Assembly: GCF_963678635.1 (NCBI RefSeq)
Contig: NC_087062.1
Coordinates: 47,725,283-47,789,282 of the forward strand
DNA length: 64,000 nucleotides
Source of the DNA: Symsagittifera roscoffensis
Taxonomy: Eukaryota > Xenacoelomorpha > Acoela > Convolutidae
Direction: 5' to 3'
Part shown: positions 12,240 through 23,326 of the stretch, in pieces
How positions within the stretch are numbered: the first letter of the stretch is position 1
Layout: each line of letters starts with the position of its first letter
Position numbers and translations under genes: made by a program
The notes under the pieces: generated by a model
Databases searched by the model: none
The model's input: the letters and a program-made list of their open reading frames with translations, nothing else
What the model was told of the DNA's origin: nothing

Positions 12240-12426
12240 AAAATGCTTCTTTGTTGCAGATAATTCTACTTATGTACAGATACAATGCTAGTTAAAAAGT
12301 GATTTAATCTCAAAGATAAAACATTAAAAAGTGAGCCTGATTTCTCTCCACCGGAGAGAATGAATACATTAAGGTCATAACAAATTGCAATTAAAATAAA
12401 ATAATAAAATACTGCAACTCACAACA
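12238..12426 (-). repeat. Element C 5-prime LTR
   Basis: This is the partner of 6312-6520. In element orientation it starts TGTTGTGAG at 12426 and ends just before the TGGCGCAATC primer-site candidate. The right target duplication CAGTT follows directly at 12427-12431. Confidence 0.8.
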
Positions 12427-12431
12427 CAGTT

Positions 12432-12827
12432 TGACAAAAAAACTTTCTTCATTTGGCGTTCACCATCCGGTGCGCTCACATTCGGCACGAGAGGAGTATT
12501 CCGTTGAAATTAAAGTTCGCTTGTCAATTGAAATTAAAGTTAATTGTCGCTTGTTACGTATTGTCGCTTTTTACGAACTGTCACCTGATACGATTTGTCG
12601 CTTCTTGGTAAACATGATCATAGATCATGCATTGAGGAGAGCTTTGTCTATGCTTATAGATTGCCAGGAAGAATGTCTGACTCAAAACCACCACTTAAAA
12701 TGTTATTATTTACCAAAAGAGCGTTCTAATCAGCTTCCAATTTGCAACTTCGCGGAAAGTTTTTTCAATATTGGAGGTGTGCTCATTTGTTATTATGCCT
12801 GTTGTTCACTTGCTTTGTTGTGGTTAG
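12432..12827 (+). other. Candidate intron 2, part after element C
   Basis: AT-rich intron sequence leading to a pyrimidine-rich acceptor (TTTGTTGTGGTTAG) at 12827. A 219-codon open frame covers 12431-13090, but it reads exon C in the wrong phase and is not taken as a gene. Confidence 0.5.
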
Positions 12828-13049
12828 ATGAAGCTGAATGCCTGTTCCATTGGGTTCCAGAAGTGGTTCCTCGTCAACATTGTGGCCATCTTCTTCTCCG
12901 TGATCGAGTTCCTCTTCTCCCTGTTGGGGGATGTGGGAAGAGAGCAGGATGTGAGCAGTCTATTCCTGGTCTCTTCCCCGCTTTTCTGGGTGCCCTTTCT
13001 CATCCGCTCAGTCATGATGGTAAACCTGAAGGCCACTATGATAGTGCCG
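12828..13049 (+). CDS. Candidate host exon C of a multi-pass membrane protein
   Basis: This is a 222-nt, 74-codon exon in phase 0 at both ends, with a GGTTAG acceptor and a consensus GTGAGT donor at 13050. It encodes a membrane helix (WFLVNIVAIFFSVIEFLFSLL), a short charged loop (GDVGREQDVSS), a second helix (LFLVSSPLFWVPFLI) and a hydrophobic tail. It can follow exon B without a frame change. GC content is clearly above the flanks. No later exon is visible up to 15.7 kb. The family is not recognised; with exons A and B it would make at least five hydrophobic segments. Confidence 0.55.
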
Positions 13050-15696
13050 GTGAGTTTCCTTCTTTAAATGTTCAATATTTTGTCAAATAGGAGAAAGCAA
13101 ATGTGGAAACAAATATCTTACTGAAGTAGAGTTTCACCATTGCAACCTGATTGGAACTCTTCTGAGCTGCTGGCTTTTTTTATTAGTTTAGTTAGAGGGG
13201 GAGAGGGGTTGGAGGAATTTCTGCGCTGCTTTGAGCATGACATTTTGAGCACTTTAAAAATAATTTGACCAAAAAATTGCATTTTTTCGGCGCGCGTTCT
13301 CCCCTCAAATTTAGTTATATTGAAAAATTAGAAAATACTTGATGTTGGTCGGCCAAATATGGATCTTGCAAAATTATATCAAATGGGGACCCTTTGAAAA
13401 AATTAGCAATCAGAATCCCCCCCGTCAGGCACGCTACTGATTAGACAGATTGAATTGAAATTTATATCATCCTAACTTCATTTTACCAGTATTTTGATCA
13501 GTTCCGCCCCATTGTCAATGCACATAATAAAAACCAATTGAACGCAATTTTGGGACGGGAATGACTGGGTTTTTGGTGTTGAAGTGTCCGAACAGAAATG
13601 TCTGGGTTTTTGTAGCGGGAGTGTCTGGGGCGTAACTGACTAGTAACGAAAGACGTAATTGACTAGCTCTAATACGTTTTAAAGATCAAATTGTTGGATG
13701 ATTCTATTCGAATCTTGTTACGTTGATTTTACAAATTTTATACAATTTTTTTTCCAAATCCTGCTCTTAAAAAAATTAAGGAGCTTGCAACACTTGCGCG
13801 ATACACAAGTTGTTAAGCTTAGCACATTTTCATCTTTGCTGGATTAGTTAAAGTAGTTTCAACATCAATTGAACAAAATATCATCCGACGAAAAATAAAA
13901 AAAAAACAGTAGTTTACTTCAAAGTAAGCCCAACGCACTACAGCGAACCTACAAAAATCAATCAGTAGCACCCAAAACTTTTAAAGTACTAGCCAATTTT
14001 GGTCAACTTCAAAAACATTTTTTTCGTTCAACACTCATTTTTTCACAATATATATAAGAGAAAAGTAGTGTTGTGATTTACGTTTTGTCTCTCTTAATTT
14101 GAGCTCTAGTTCCTAATTAGACGCCCGCTAGTTTAGGTCTATTCAAAACCCATTTGACTTCGCGGCACTTTTCTAATTCTATTGAGACAAGACAGTTTTT
14201 ATTCAATCCTTTGGTTGAATTAGTCTTTAGTAAACCAATGGTATATGAACACTTCTTATTATGGCGCAGTGTAATATTCGCCCAAAAACTACACAGTGAT
14301 GGAGCGTAGAAAAAGTACCTATAGACGACTGGCCGGCGTCATTTACCTAAATTCTAATTGTTTTTCACCGTCTCGACCTAGCCAGTTAGTTTTCTGGTCT
14401 GTTTCGGGCTAAGTAAAAAGTTACTAATTTCAGGCCATCAGTCAAACGACTTTTGATCAGCTTCCGTTAAATGCGAAGAAAAACACATAGCTGGGTCTCG
14501 GATCCCCAGACTACATGATTGCTAATTAAGACATGGCCCGAAAATCCTATTTTATTATGTTTTTGCTTACGACATCAGAGTAGCTAAAAACTCAGGTTGT
14601 CACAGTCCTTCACCATATGATGTCTCTTGGGGCCGAGCCTCCGATTACGTGCTTTTTCTGTAAGAATGTCCTTGATACTCCCAATTCGTGGCACGGGAGG
14701 GTACTGCTCCTTCCTTCTTCCCCACTGAAGCCTCCTTTCAGTCTCCTGCGCAATCGTCACGATAAGAGGCTTCGTTTTTTATATCGTTCTCGTCCGACTG
14801 TCTCTCATTAATTCGGTTGTTGTTGTGTTTTTTGTCACTTTTTAGACAAAAATGGCCATTTCCCGCATTTCTCAGAAATAGACTGTCTGCAATCGAATTT
14901 TCGAAAACTGAAAATTCCAGAATATTTAGCCTCTTTTTCAACAATACATGATCACTAATGCCTCTATTGTCTTTTTCGTGCTGCGACGGAAGGTTCTGCT
15001 GTGTCAATCCGGAATAATGGCACAAACTCCCCGGACAGTCCCTTCAATGTCCACATTGATCGCATAACGCCGGGTTATCGCCAAGTAGTGTTCCAGTTCT
15101 CTATATTTACCTTTACAAACCGCATTAGAAAATTTGAAGCTTATCTACTCCACCTCAACTCACCGCGTTTCATAAATGGCATCGTACTACATTTCACTGC
15201 CTTTCAACATTTTCACAAAATTCGCACTATGAGGAGTGTTCTAGATAAAATTTCTTTTCTGGCTATTTACGTCATCTCGCCATAAAATTTCTTTTCGCTC
15301 TTGCTGATTAAAAAGTTGGGATTTGGCACGGCCACGCACCCGTTAAAATTAACCTTTTGTCACTCACCAAGTATAATCAGTTGTTTATGCTGTCGTCCTC
15401 AATATAAAAACTAATAAATTCTGTGGCTAGTAAAGGTAATGAGGTACTCACCCTATTATAACGAGCGTACCCAAACCCTACCCGGTCGCTTCACAGTGAA
15501 CACGTGTCTTACACAAGTTAAAAATTTCAGTCGAGTTTATATAGGTAAATATACTCACCTATGCTCTTTATTTATATGTAAAAAGCATCAACAAAAATTT
15601 TCATTGTCATTCAACAATTGCAACAGTTCAACAACTCTCAACTGCTTCTAACAATATCCAGGTCTGCTTTTAATTCAGCCTAAAGCACAAAAACAA
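13050..15696. other. Intergenic or intronic AT-rich DNA with a MITE-like repeat
   Basis: I see no recognisable gene. A second copy of the MITE candidate lies at 13190-13439. A G/T-rich stretch at 13560-13660 repeats short words such as CTGGGTTTTTG. Short open frames at 14617-15285 on both strands look random. Confidence 0.5.
13190..13439. mobile_element. hAT-like MITE candidate, copy 2
   Basis: It shares ordered blocks with 5164-5500: TTTGACCAAAAAATTGC, CGGCGCGCG followed by CTCCCCT, GCCAAATATGGAT and GGGGACCCTTTG. It ends near GGCACGCTACTG, which resembles the other terminus of many hAT MITEs. The left end has decayed. No coding capacity. Confidence 0.5.
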
Positions 15697-16066
15697 TTAA
15701 GTTTCTCTCCCTCTCTCTTCATTTCATTCTCGTGTCACATCTTCATCTTCAGTCAATTGCATCTTGTTCTTATTCTTGTTCTTCTGTCTCACTTTCTTCT
15801 AGGTTTTTCTCCAGCATGTCCACGGAGTTGCGGGCCGTGGCCCAACTCTCCTGCTCTAACAGCCTCGGTTTGCAACAAGGCGCTTAAGTTTCTCTCCTTC
15901 TCTCCTCATTTCATTCTCGTGTCACATCTTCATCTTCAGTCCATTGCCTCTTGTTCTTGTTCTTCTGCCTCACTGTCTTCTGGGACTTTCTCCAGCATGT
16001 CCACGGAGTTGCGGGCCGTGCCCCAACTCTCCTGCTCTAACAGCCTCGGTTTGTAACAAGGTAGCA
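15697..16066. repeat. Tandem duplication, period 188 bp
   Basis: The unit beginning TTAAGTTTCTCTCC at 15697 recurs at 15885. The two copies are over 90% alike and share the block GTCCACGGAGTTGCGGGCCG. The duplication covers the 3-prime end of the last open frame of element A on the minus strand, so that frame's C-terminal sequence (LLEQESW, RNSVDMLEK) appears twice, the second time behind stops. Confidence 0.85.
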
Positions 16067-16205
16067 GGTCCACATTCACCCTTTGCTCCGGGTTCCTGCA
16101 AAAGCTGTTGTGCAGACACAAGCTCACATTCCGTTCTAGGTCAGCTTGTAAGACCTCTCTCTTTTCGGCTTCAGTAGCACAAGACGCTCCAGCTACTCGC
16201 TTCAC
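15936..16205 (-). pseudogene. Element A, C-terminal open-frame remnant
   Basis: This 89-codon minus-strand frame is rich in Glu/Arg/Cys and ends in an acidic EDSEAEEQEQEAMD tail before a TGA. It lies at the far 3-prime end of element A's coding region, and its last roughly 50 codons are duplicated downstream. The upstream stretch 16206-16696 holds only short blocks broken by stops. No domain recognised. Confidence 0.4.
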
Positions 16206-16696
16206 CGCCGTGGTAACATCGTTTCTGTGCGTTAGGAATGCTCTCTTATAGGCTCCGGTCCTATATCTAGCTGGAAGGATTGATAGGCTTCCGTGTTCCT
16301 GGACATATGACGCTTCGCGCGTTCATACATCCATGACGTCATCACTGCACGGAACCAAGGCATCAACCTTTGCTTTGACCATATCCTCTCAATGGCTTTG
16401 GGTATCCTCAGAACCTTTGGGTATCCTCAGAACTTCACGTTACTTAGTTGCTCGGGTGTCGGCACAGCCGTCTCCTGCTCACTCGTGCCCGCGTTAGCTT
16501 CTAACCATCTCACCGCCAACATGGCACTAACCACTACAATTGACACTGGTTGATTTTGGTCGGGCAACCCCGTGGAGTAAAATTCCTCCATGTCTCACAC
16601 TAATACCAGATTCCCGCGTTTGGGGTACCATAACGTCTGCGCCAGGCAGTGACAAGGATACTCCCCATGGGCCATCAAGATGTTTCTTCGGGTCCG

Positions 16697-16990
16697 TTAC
16701 CCTGAGGCTCCCAGCAACGGTTCTACTTCTGTCAGGATCCTATGTACGTCGTCTTTCTCATCAATGGTGGGGACTTCTGCGGGTAACACCACACTCGCCT
16801 TCTTTCTCTGGAATTCACTCACGTTACCTTCACTCAACCTCATGAAATCTTCACCCACTATATCGTGCAACTCGCCTTCAGATCTCATCGGGACGGCCCG
16901 AATGATCTTCGTCAGTAAATCATACGACCTTTCTGACATCTTGGCCAATCTCACGCACTTTGGCACAGAGAAGAGTTGGTCGACCAACAC
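16697..16990 (-). pseudogene. Element A open-frame remnant, unknown domain
   Basis: This 97-codon minus-strand segment is mainly helical and mixed-charge (CVRLAKMSERSYDLLTKII, then EGNVSEFQRKKASV). An overlapping frame at 16920-17123 continues it upstream, so there is a frameshift. It belongs by orientation, GC content and order to the decayed polyprotein of element A. I recognise no family. The interval 16991-17505 contains further short decayed blocks. Confidence 0.4.
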
Positions 16991-17505
16991 CTCTGCTGCG
17001 TCCTCTGGTCCATTGCCACCATTTGTGTGGGGTGCCTACCATTGCAACATGTTGCGGAGCTGAAACCCACAGATATTTCGAACAGGTAGGTCTATGATAG
17101 GCCTCACTGTCTTTCAAATTCATCTCGTTCTCTAGAGCTTCTCGCCAACGTCCAATCTTCTACTCAGTCTGCAATTCTCCAGGGAACACTTCCACACTCA
17201 AGGACGTAACCAGCTTATCATACTGTAAAATCTCAAGGCATTGATCAAGTTCTTTTCCGTTACTCCGTGGCAGTCCGCAATCAACTCCATTTCAATTTTG
17301 TCCTACATGCCTAACTTCCCATACAATTGAGCTAGTTGGCGATGTTGCTCACTCAGCGTGTTCAGGCAATGCCCCGAACCGCACATGTGTCCATCCATTC
17401 CACTACTGTAGGCTAGATAGGTGCCCTGTCTCAACCAATCACTTGAAAGATTTCCCTCAGACGGTCCCGTGGATAGCCCGCTCTTCTGCTTCGTTATTCC
17501 CAGAG

Positions 17506-18078
17506 CTAGAGATGGTGTATCATAGCCAAATCGTGTAGACTCGCGTCATCATCCAAATCCAATGCGACATCTGCCGTCATATCACAGATTAAACCGGCGT
17601 TTGGATGTGGACACCCGGAAGGCTTCATGAGCTCCCACATAATTACTAAGCTGGTCTTCAAGGGACCGTCCCAAGAACCACATTCAAAGCTCACTTGCCC
17701 CTTTAGCTCGGGAATCGAGGGCTCAACCACTCGTTCCTCCAAAATGATTCCCAGCTTGGGTTGATCCACCATTAACATGCCAGCTTTCTTGACTCGCTCG
17801 ACCCAGAAATCAAGTACCATAACCTGCTCGTAGTCAAAATTTGCTTCCCTGGCTTCCTTGTCCACGAAGGGATTATACGCCATCCCTGGTATGCCTGACA
17901 CATATTGGCATGACTTCAACTTCCCCAATGTTGCATAGTCTTTCTGTTCCCTGATTGCTTCAATTGACTCCCGGCTTACTTTTAACTCCTTGTTGGAATG
18001 TTTTCTCACTTCTTCTAACCTGCGATAGCTTTCTATGTCGTCAGATTTTTTACTTGGCATGAGCAGCGGCTGATACAA
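17506..18078 (-). pseudogene. Element A polyprotein remnant, 190-codon block
   Basis: One of the longer open blocks on the minus strand. It has a Lys/Glu-rich helical N-terminal part (SYRRLEEVRKHSNKELKVS, ESIEAIREQ), then a more globular part with SGIPGMAYNPF and FDYEQVMVLDFWVERVKK, and an acidic ending. It stops at TGA. It follows, after a short gap, the block at 18117-18935 and probably was part of the same protein. No known domain recognised. Confidence 0.45.
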
Positions 18079-18116
18079 CTCAGGAGAGCCCTCAGAAAGT
18101 TTCGTTCACGACCAAC

Positions 18117-18935
18117 TCACCCATGCTGAAGGATTTTCACACATTCTTCCAACACGGGGGTGGGGATACGGTCCACCACCAACCTCACAAAGCGAAGGGC
18201 ATCTTTACGCTTAGCCCAGGCTATCGCCGAATTGTCTTTACTAATCAAAACTCGCAGGGCTTCAATCAATTCCAGTTCCTGCTCCTTTGATTTCGAGTCC
18301 TTGTTGGCCTCATATTCCAATTTCTTGATACTCATTAGGAACCAGGCCAGTCGTACTTGCAAGTCAGTTCTTGCACACGGATAGGCCAGGTATGCTGCCA
18401 CCTTCGCATGTGCATGCATCGTCTTCCCAAAGTATTTTTGGAGGGCCGCACTCCAAGAGATTTCTAACAGTCTTTCCAGCCGGATTTCATTTGCCTCCGA
18501 TGACATCACAGTGCCATATTCCTTTGGATTCAAATGAGAGTTATCCGTCAGTTCTTTCAAATACTCTTGCATGGCGGGCTTCTCGCTCCAGGCCATCAAA
18601 TGCCCCTCGCTGAGTTCCTCGCCTTGAGCATCTCCACATAACCCCTCGCGGGATCTCCCATGTGGACTGCGTCGGGCACTGTGATCCAACTGTACTCGAC
18701 CACACCGAGCTTCTCCTCCAGTTTTATCAGCGCCATGTTGGTTCGTGAGGGCTTGTAATTGTTGAGTCATCCAGATCCACACTGACTGATGGCTTCCATT
18801 TTGAGCTTTGTGTCCGCCAAGGTCCGTGCGCCTTGCTTCGACCTTGTAGCTGTTGAAGTCAAACCTGCCATTAGCATAGGGGGTATCAGGCGTTCTCTCC
18901 GGCCAACGCTGCACCAACTCCCTGTCCACTCTCAC
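18117..18935 (-). pseudogene. Element A polyprotein remnant, helical block with internal frameshift
   Basis: A 272-codon open frame on the minus strand. The C-terminal 150 codons look like real protein: an alpha-helical, mixed-charge domain (ISWSAALQKYFGKTMHAHAK, VRLAWFLMSIKKLEYEAN, ALRFVRLVVDRIPTPVLEE). The first 90 codons are Arg/His/Gln-rich and look like an out-of-frame reading, implying at least one frameshift near 18650. The helical block resembles a structural (capsid-like) domain only in general character, so no function is claimed. Confidence 0.45.
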
Positions 18936-19001
18936 TTGGACGAGCTACTTTTGCCAACGAGGCCACCACTGCGTTCGCCCTTGTCTTCACTACTTTCTGA
19001 T

Positions 19002-19583
19002 TCACAATTTGCCTACTGTTCTCCCCTTCAATCTTTTGAGCCCTTTCTTGGCTTGCCTGACGGGCAATTTCATCACAACCTGATTTTCATCGGCACTGTC
19101 CTCCGAAACTGACTCGGTCAGAACGTCAGACTCTACGGAGCTTATTAGCTTCCCTACAACCTCGCGCATGATGGGTTGGTTCAACCCCGCCTTCATTACG
19201 GACTGCGTCCCGTACCTGCGTATCACGTCCCATGTCCTTTCCATGAAGGTCACTCGGTTCTAGGTCACTCCTGCCTTTCGTTCAAATTCACTCTGGTATC
19301 TCTCCCTTTCTTCTTCAAGCAACGTGCTCAGGAAGGAAACCCTCATAGTCTCGTCGATTCTTCTCCTCCTTTGTGACTCATGGAGCAGCTTCTGTATGTC
19401 CTTTCTCCGGTAATTCATTCCCAGGCCTATGGGATCCACTGGGGATAAACTGGCTGGCGCCTCCCTCGTGGGGGACATGAAAGACGATGGTGTCATCAAC
19501 AATAGATTTTCATCGACTTCCCCATCGTCGTCTTCACTGAACTGGTATTCCAGCAAGTCTCTCTCCAACGCTCCTAAGTCCAA
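19002..19583 (-). pseudogene. Element A remnant, two blocks split by a TAG
   Basis: 19260-19583 and 19002-19253 read on the minus strand in one frame, separated by a single in-frame TAG at 19260-19262. The first block is acidic then basic-helical (DLLEYQFSEDDDGEVDEN, IQKLLHESQRRRRIDE). The second continues with WDVIRRYGTQSV and a basic tail (QAKKGLKRLKGR). It ends 66 bp before the 18117-18935 block and probably is the N-terminal part of the same protein. No family recognised. Confidence 0.45.
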
Positions 19584-19723
19584 TCCATTTGACTTGTCTC
19601 CCTTTCCCTAGATATGATCGTCATCCTGATTCAGCTGCTCATCATCGTTTGTGTCTGGTCTCGGCCCAGATCCCGAAGGCCCGTGTCGCATATCCGTGCC
19701 CGAGTCCGGCCTTGCCGGTACGG

Positions 19724-20327
19724 TCAGGTCCCCGCGTGGTAGAACAACTCGTCGTTAACCAGGAACTCCAACGACTCGTCGCCATGTGGCGCCAGCTCGT
19801 CGACCGTTATGTCTGTGCCTCCCCTAAGTTCCTTAGACACTTCCAATAGCAATACTTTCATCTCTTTTGTCCACCTTAACCTGGACCAATCGTATGCGGG
19901 TGTGTACACACTACTCCACTCATCGGCGGACACGTCATGCTTTCTCGAAGGTGGTGCTTTTATCTTCTTTTGACTCCAAGCATCTGGGAAACTGAAGTCA
20001 AAGGTGTGCATCGCCGCCACATTCCAACTAATGAATCCCTTCAGTCCATTTCCGCGTTCTATCTTCCGCGTCACGGGCGGCACCAATACAGGGGGCAATA
20101 GCAGGAGACGTGACTCCCAACAGCATCCTCCTTATCGGCAAGTACCGAGGACACTGGCTCGGTAGTGACCTGGATCCGGTCAGCCATGTATCCTGGTTCT
20201 TCTTGACGTGTGCAAAAGCCTCCGGCCAAGCCGGGACCCGCATCGCCTCTCCCATGTCTTTCACCACTGGTCGCAAATTCCAGAGTCTAGGGTTAAACTG
20301 GATGTGGGAAAGGTCTACATCATCCAT
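19724..20327 (-). pseudogene. Element A remnant, two overlapping frames
   Basis: Minus-strand blocks 20028-20327 (99 codons) and 19724-20098 (124 codons) overlap in different frames, as expected from an indel. Segments such as NPRLWNLRPVVKDMG and TPAYDWSRLRWTKEMKVLLLEV look like genuine decayed protein. The upstream bases (20340-20400) also read as protein-like in one frame. No known domain. Confidence 0.4.
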
Positions 20328-20408
20328 GCGGCACTTGAAACTGTTGTCAAAGTCTATCAGTATCCATCGTGGCTCCGCAATTCTCCCGAATAATCTGTCT
20401 TCACTGCA

Positions 20409-20925
20409 CTATCCTCTTAGCTCCTTCTGTTCCACCCAACTCAACACGGAACAATCCACAACGGAGACTATGTTAACATACAACATCGAGTTCCGGTACG
20501 CCTTCACTTGTACGTCTGGAAACACGTATGACATGACCGGTCCGTACACCACCGTGACGAGCTCCCTTAGTCCGTGGACCAGAGCCAGCGGGTCGATCCT
20601 CATCATTACAGCCAGATCTGTCAGCAAAGGCATGCCAAAATACTGTTTGAACTCACTCACTCCCGTTGCCGCCTTGTCCTCTCATGTGACACTCCTGTTC
20701 TGTTGCAGGAGGTACTGGAGCAAGAGTTTCCTCATTTTTCGGTATGAAGTGGTTTCCAACTGCGCGTTGAATTCTGGACTCGCTCCCTGCAGTTGTTCGA
20801 GATATCGTAAAAGCACGAACAAATCGCCCAACCGAACATAGGTCATTGCAATCAGGGTAAGGAGTCCATCGAACCTCAGGTCCCTTCACAAAAATCTCAT
20901 GATTAAACGTCACATAAAATGCCAA
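20409..20925 (-). pseudogene. Element A remnant between the AGSND domain and downstream blocks
   Basis: Minus-strand blocks 20653-20925 and 20409-20660 in two frames contain protein-like segments (FVRAFTISRTTAGSES; LALVHGLRELVTVVYGPVMS; NIVSVVDCSVLSWVEQKEL). They follow directly after the block ending at 20938 and presumably continue it. No domain assigned. Confidence 0.4.
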
Positions 20926-20937
20926 TACCAGAACAAT

Positions 20938-21960
20938 TCATAATTTTCGGATGTCCTTGACGAAGCTCTCGATCAGATTCCGGGAGGCCCTCGGGTAACA
21001 CGTAAACAGGAAGGATGGCGTCCATACCACTCCCATTCCTCCCACGATAGTGTCAGATCTCTCACATTGTGCACTCTTGGTCAAAATAGCCGCTTGGAAA
21101 TTATCTAGCGATATCTTGTTTACGTCTTGCCTCAATTGTAGCAGCATGCCTCCGGCTAACTCCCTTTCGTTGAACAAGTTTCTCGGATATTCGTGTATTT
21201 CCTTGATTACTGCTGGCCCGTGCTCGAAAGCATCTTCTCGTAAGGTACACACTCCCGGCGATAAACACAACCATGAATTGGTTTGTGGTTTCGTCTTCAA
21301 GACCAACGCCATGAGGTTTTCTTCTGCTGATGTCAGATTTCTTCTGACCGTCCTTCCCTGCTCTTTTCTAGCATAATCCACTTCTCCGAACCAGAGGTCA
21401 TCTGCCACCTGTTGTACTAACAAGTGATCATCATCTACTCCTGGCCTCCATTTCAGTAACCTGGCGAAGTTGGACAGCTCCAACTCCAGGACTTCGTCCA
21501 GTACCGACCGAATCGTACTGCAATCTTTGAATCCCTGGATGACATTGGAAATGTCCGCCCAGACGGCAGGAAGTTCGTAGTGGATAAAAGTTATTGGGGT
21601 CAACTATTTTGTTCGACGCGGATATGATCAAGCTGAATCGTCCCTCTGCAAGAGTTGTAACCATTGGGTACACAAATTGCAAGGGTTGTGGCAATGCGGC
21701 GTATCCCGTTGATAACACAAAAATGATCTTCACCACGTTCTTAGTGAAGTGTCGCTGCACTGATGTCTCTACCTCGGTCATGGCTGAGAGCAACGTCATG
21801 ATGCCCCCATGACTTCATTGCTTGGGATTGGTCCATTTGTGAGACGGCACAACAACCCTCTGCTCTGCAGGTGGTCATTCGAGCCAGCAATTATTATCAC
21901 CTGCGGATCCATGCTGACCGTCCTCTGCACGCTTATTGTCGTGCCCACTGATTAACCCCT
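20938..21960 (-). pseudogene. Element A remnant with a second SGNH-like GSND block
   Basis: On the minus strand from about 21935 the reading includes VIIIAGSNDHLQSRGLL, which fits block III (GxND) of SGNH/GDSL hydrolases. It is followed by ALPQPLQFVYPMVTTLAEGR (21431-21799 frame). After a frameshift near 21,580 it continues as ELPAVWADISNVIQGFKDC and a long helical part (21603-20938 frame) ending TCYPRASRNLIESFVKDIRK. The segment begins shortly after the stop of the first SGNH protein, in a different frame, so the two may once have been one polyprotein. I believe related proteins occur in several invertebrate retroelements. Their role is unknown to me. Confidence 0.5.
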
Positions 21961-21967
21961 GTCCAAC

Positions 21968-23305
21968 TTAGGCGCTGTCAAGAATATCAGGCCAAAAGAG
22001 AGAACGAGGCGTATAGAGATAATCTGAACGGGCCACTATCAGGTATTTGGCAGCCTTTATATCTAGGGGATCATAGGCAGCAAACAGGCTGTCACCCATT
22101 GGTGTCTTCAGTCCCGCGTACCTCTTATCGTTTCCCTTCACCGAGGTCGCTCGGGGATAGTCTCTCGAATACTCACCAAGCGCTTGGCCGGTTGGTTTGG
22201 AGAACTGCCGATACATCTTTTGATGCTTATTGTTGCGCTTATTCTCTGTCAGAAATTTGCTCCTGCGGGAAGGCGGTGTTAATTCCCTGGCTCTCCGACG
22301 GACGTCCGTAAGAGATCGGGTATTCAAGGGTCCAAAGGTATTGTCTTGAGGCAATCCATCAAGATCCACAAACCTGAGCGTGGTCGCGGAGCTAAACTGT
22401 TCCTGTTGCGCAAACAGCCAGTCCACGCCCGGTATTCGATATAATTCCGACACTGTGGGACCGTCTGCATCCATCATCTTCGATGCATCCTCTCGACATG
22501 TCAACGTGTTCATGTTCAATTTCGTTGACAAATCCGTTTTATACTGTCCCCAGTCGCTGGGATCTGGACGGTTCCAAAGCATTACACTGCTCGGCTCAAT
22601 TCCCTCCGCCGGCTTGCCGCTCGTCGCTGGGCTTCCTGCAGAAGCAGGAGTTGCCGTCGCGGGTGGGTTACTCCTCCTCGACACAGTTTGAGAGGTAGTC
22701 TGACTCTGATCAATTGGCCTCCCAAGTCCGATCTCTAACGAATGTCTTCTAGGGGGAGGAGCTGTCACCAACCTTTCTCTCACACCTGAGCTTGGAGCAA
22801 CGGTAGCGGTTGCGCCCGTTTCCCTTGCCAGGGGCCCGAGACGATTGGCGAGTGGTTCCGGCACATTACCCCCAGCACTACCTCCTCCAGTCGAACTGGT
22901 CCGAGCCACTGAGTCAGTTGTCCTCAATTCTTGCTCCATTTCCACGATCTTTGTCTGAAACACATCAGTTATCCAGCGTCTCCTTTGTAGAGTATTGAAA
23001 TGTATCCCATCTCTGATGAGTGCGAGATGATCAGTCATGCGCAGCGTATTCTCAAGATCCATCAGTCGCAGCTCGCTAGGATTGCTTGTCACCAAACTGC
23101 GTTCACATCGGGTCATGTTGCCATTCATGAAGTCCGCCACTGGCGTGCTCACCTCCGAGTTCTGCGGTTTTGTGCACAGTACCACGAGTCGGGGTCTGTA
23201 TTTCTCCTTTAGTTCGTTCAATAGGCCGACTAAACGGGGCTCCCACTTGCCTTCTGTGCTAACAGGGACCATTGAGACGTCATTGGTACCGTGCATTATC
23301 ACCAA
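21968..23305 (-). pseudogene. Element A SGNH/GDSL hydrolase-like domain, C-terminal part, and linker
   Basis: A 445-codon minus-strand frame that continues in the same frame from 23327-24157 after one TAG. It carries SGNH block III (MHGTND, residues 4-9) and block V (DGIH, residues 99-102, the catalytic Asp-x-x-His). A Ser/Pro/Thr-rich low-complexity linker (about 130-260) follows, then a more ordered region ending KYLIVARSDYLYTPRSLFW. SGNH hydrolases are esterases/lipases. Similar domains have been reported in some retroelement ORFs, where they may act on lipids. Whether this copy was ever active cannot be said. Confidence 0.65.
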
Positions 23306-23326
23306 CGTATCTAAGTGATCCTCGCC

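Larger units (their letters stand above)
6307..12431 (-). mobile_element. Element C: decayed Ty3/gypsy-like LTR retrotransposon, complete with TSD
   Basis: An about 6.1-kb insertion on the minus strand, flanked by a perfect 5-bp target duplication CAGTT (6307-6311 and 12427-12431). The direct terminal repeats are 6312-6520 and 12238-12426. In element orientation the order is gag, protease, RT start fused to RNase H, and integrase zinc region, all broken by stops and indels. Substantial LTR divergence and the stops show an old insertion. The RT core is deleted, so this copy is non-autonomous or dead. It sits in the second candidate intron of the host membrane-protein gene, antisense to it. Confidence 0.85.

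Noticed and set aside
12431-13090. 219-codon plus-strand open frame
   Set aside because: It runs from element C flank through an intron into exon C in the wrong phase; the exon reads as a membrane protein only in the 12828 frame.
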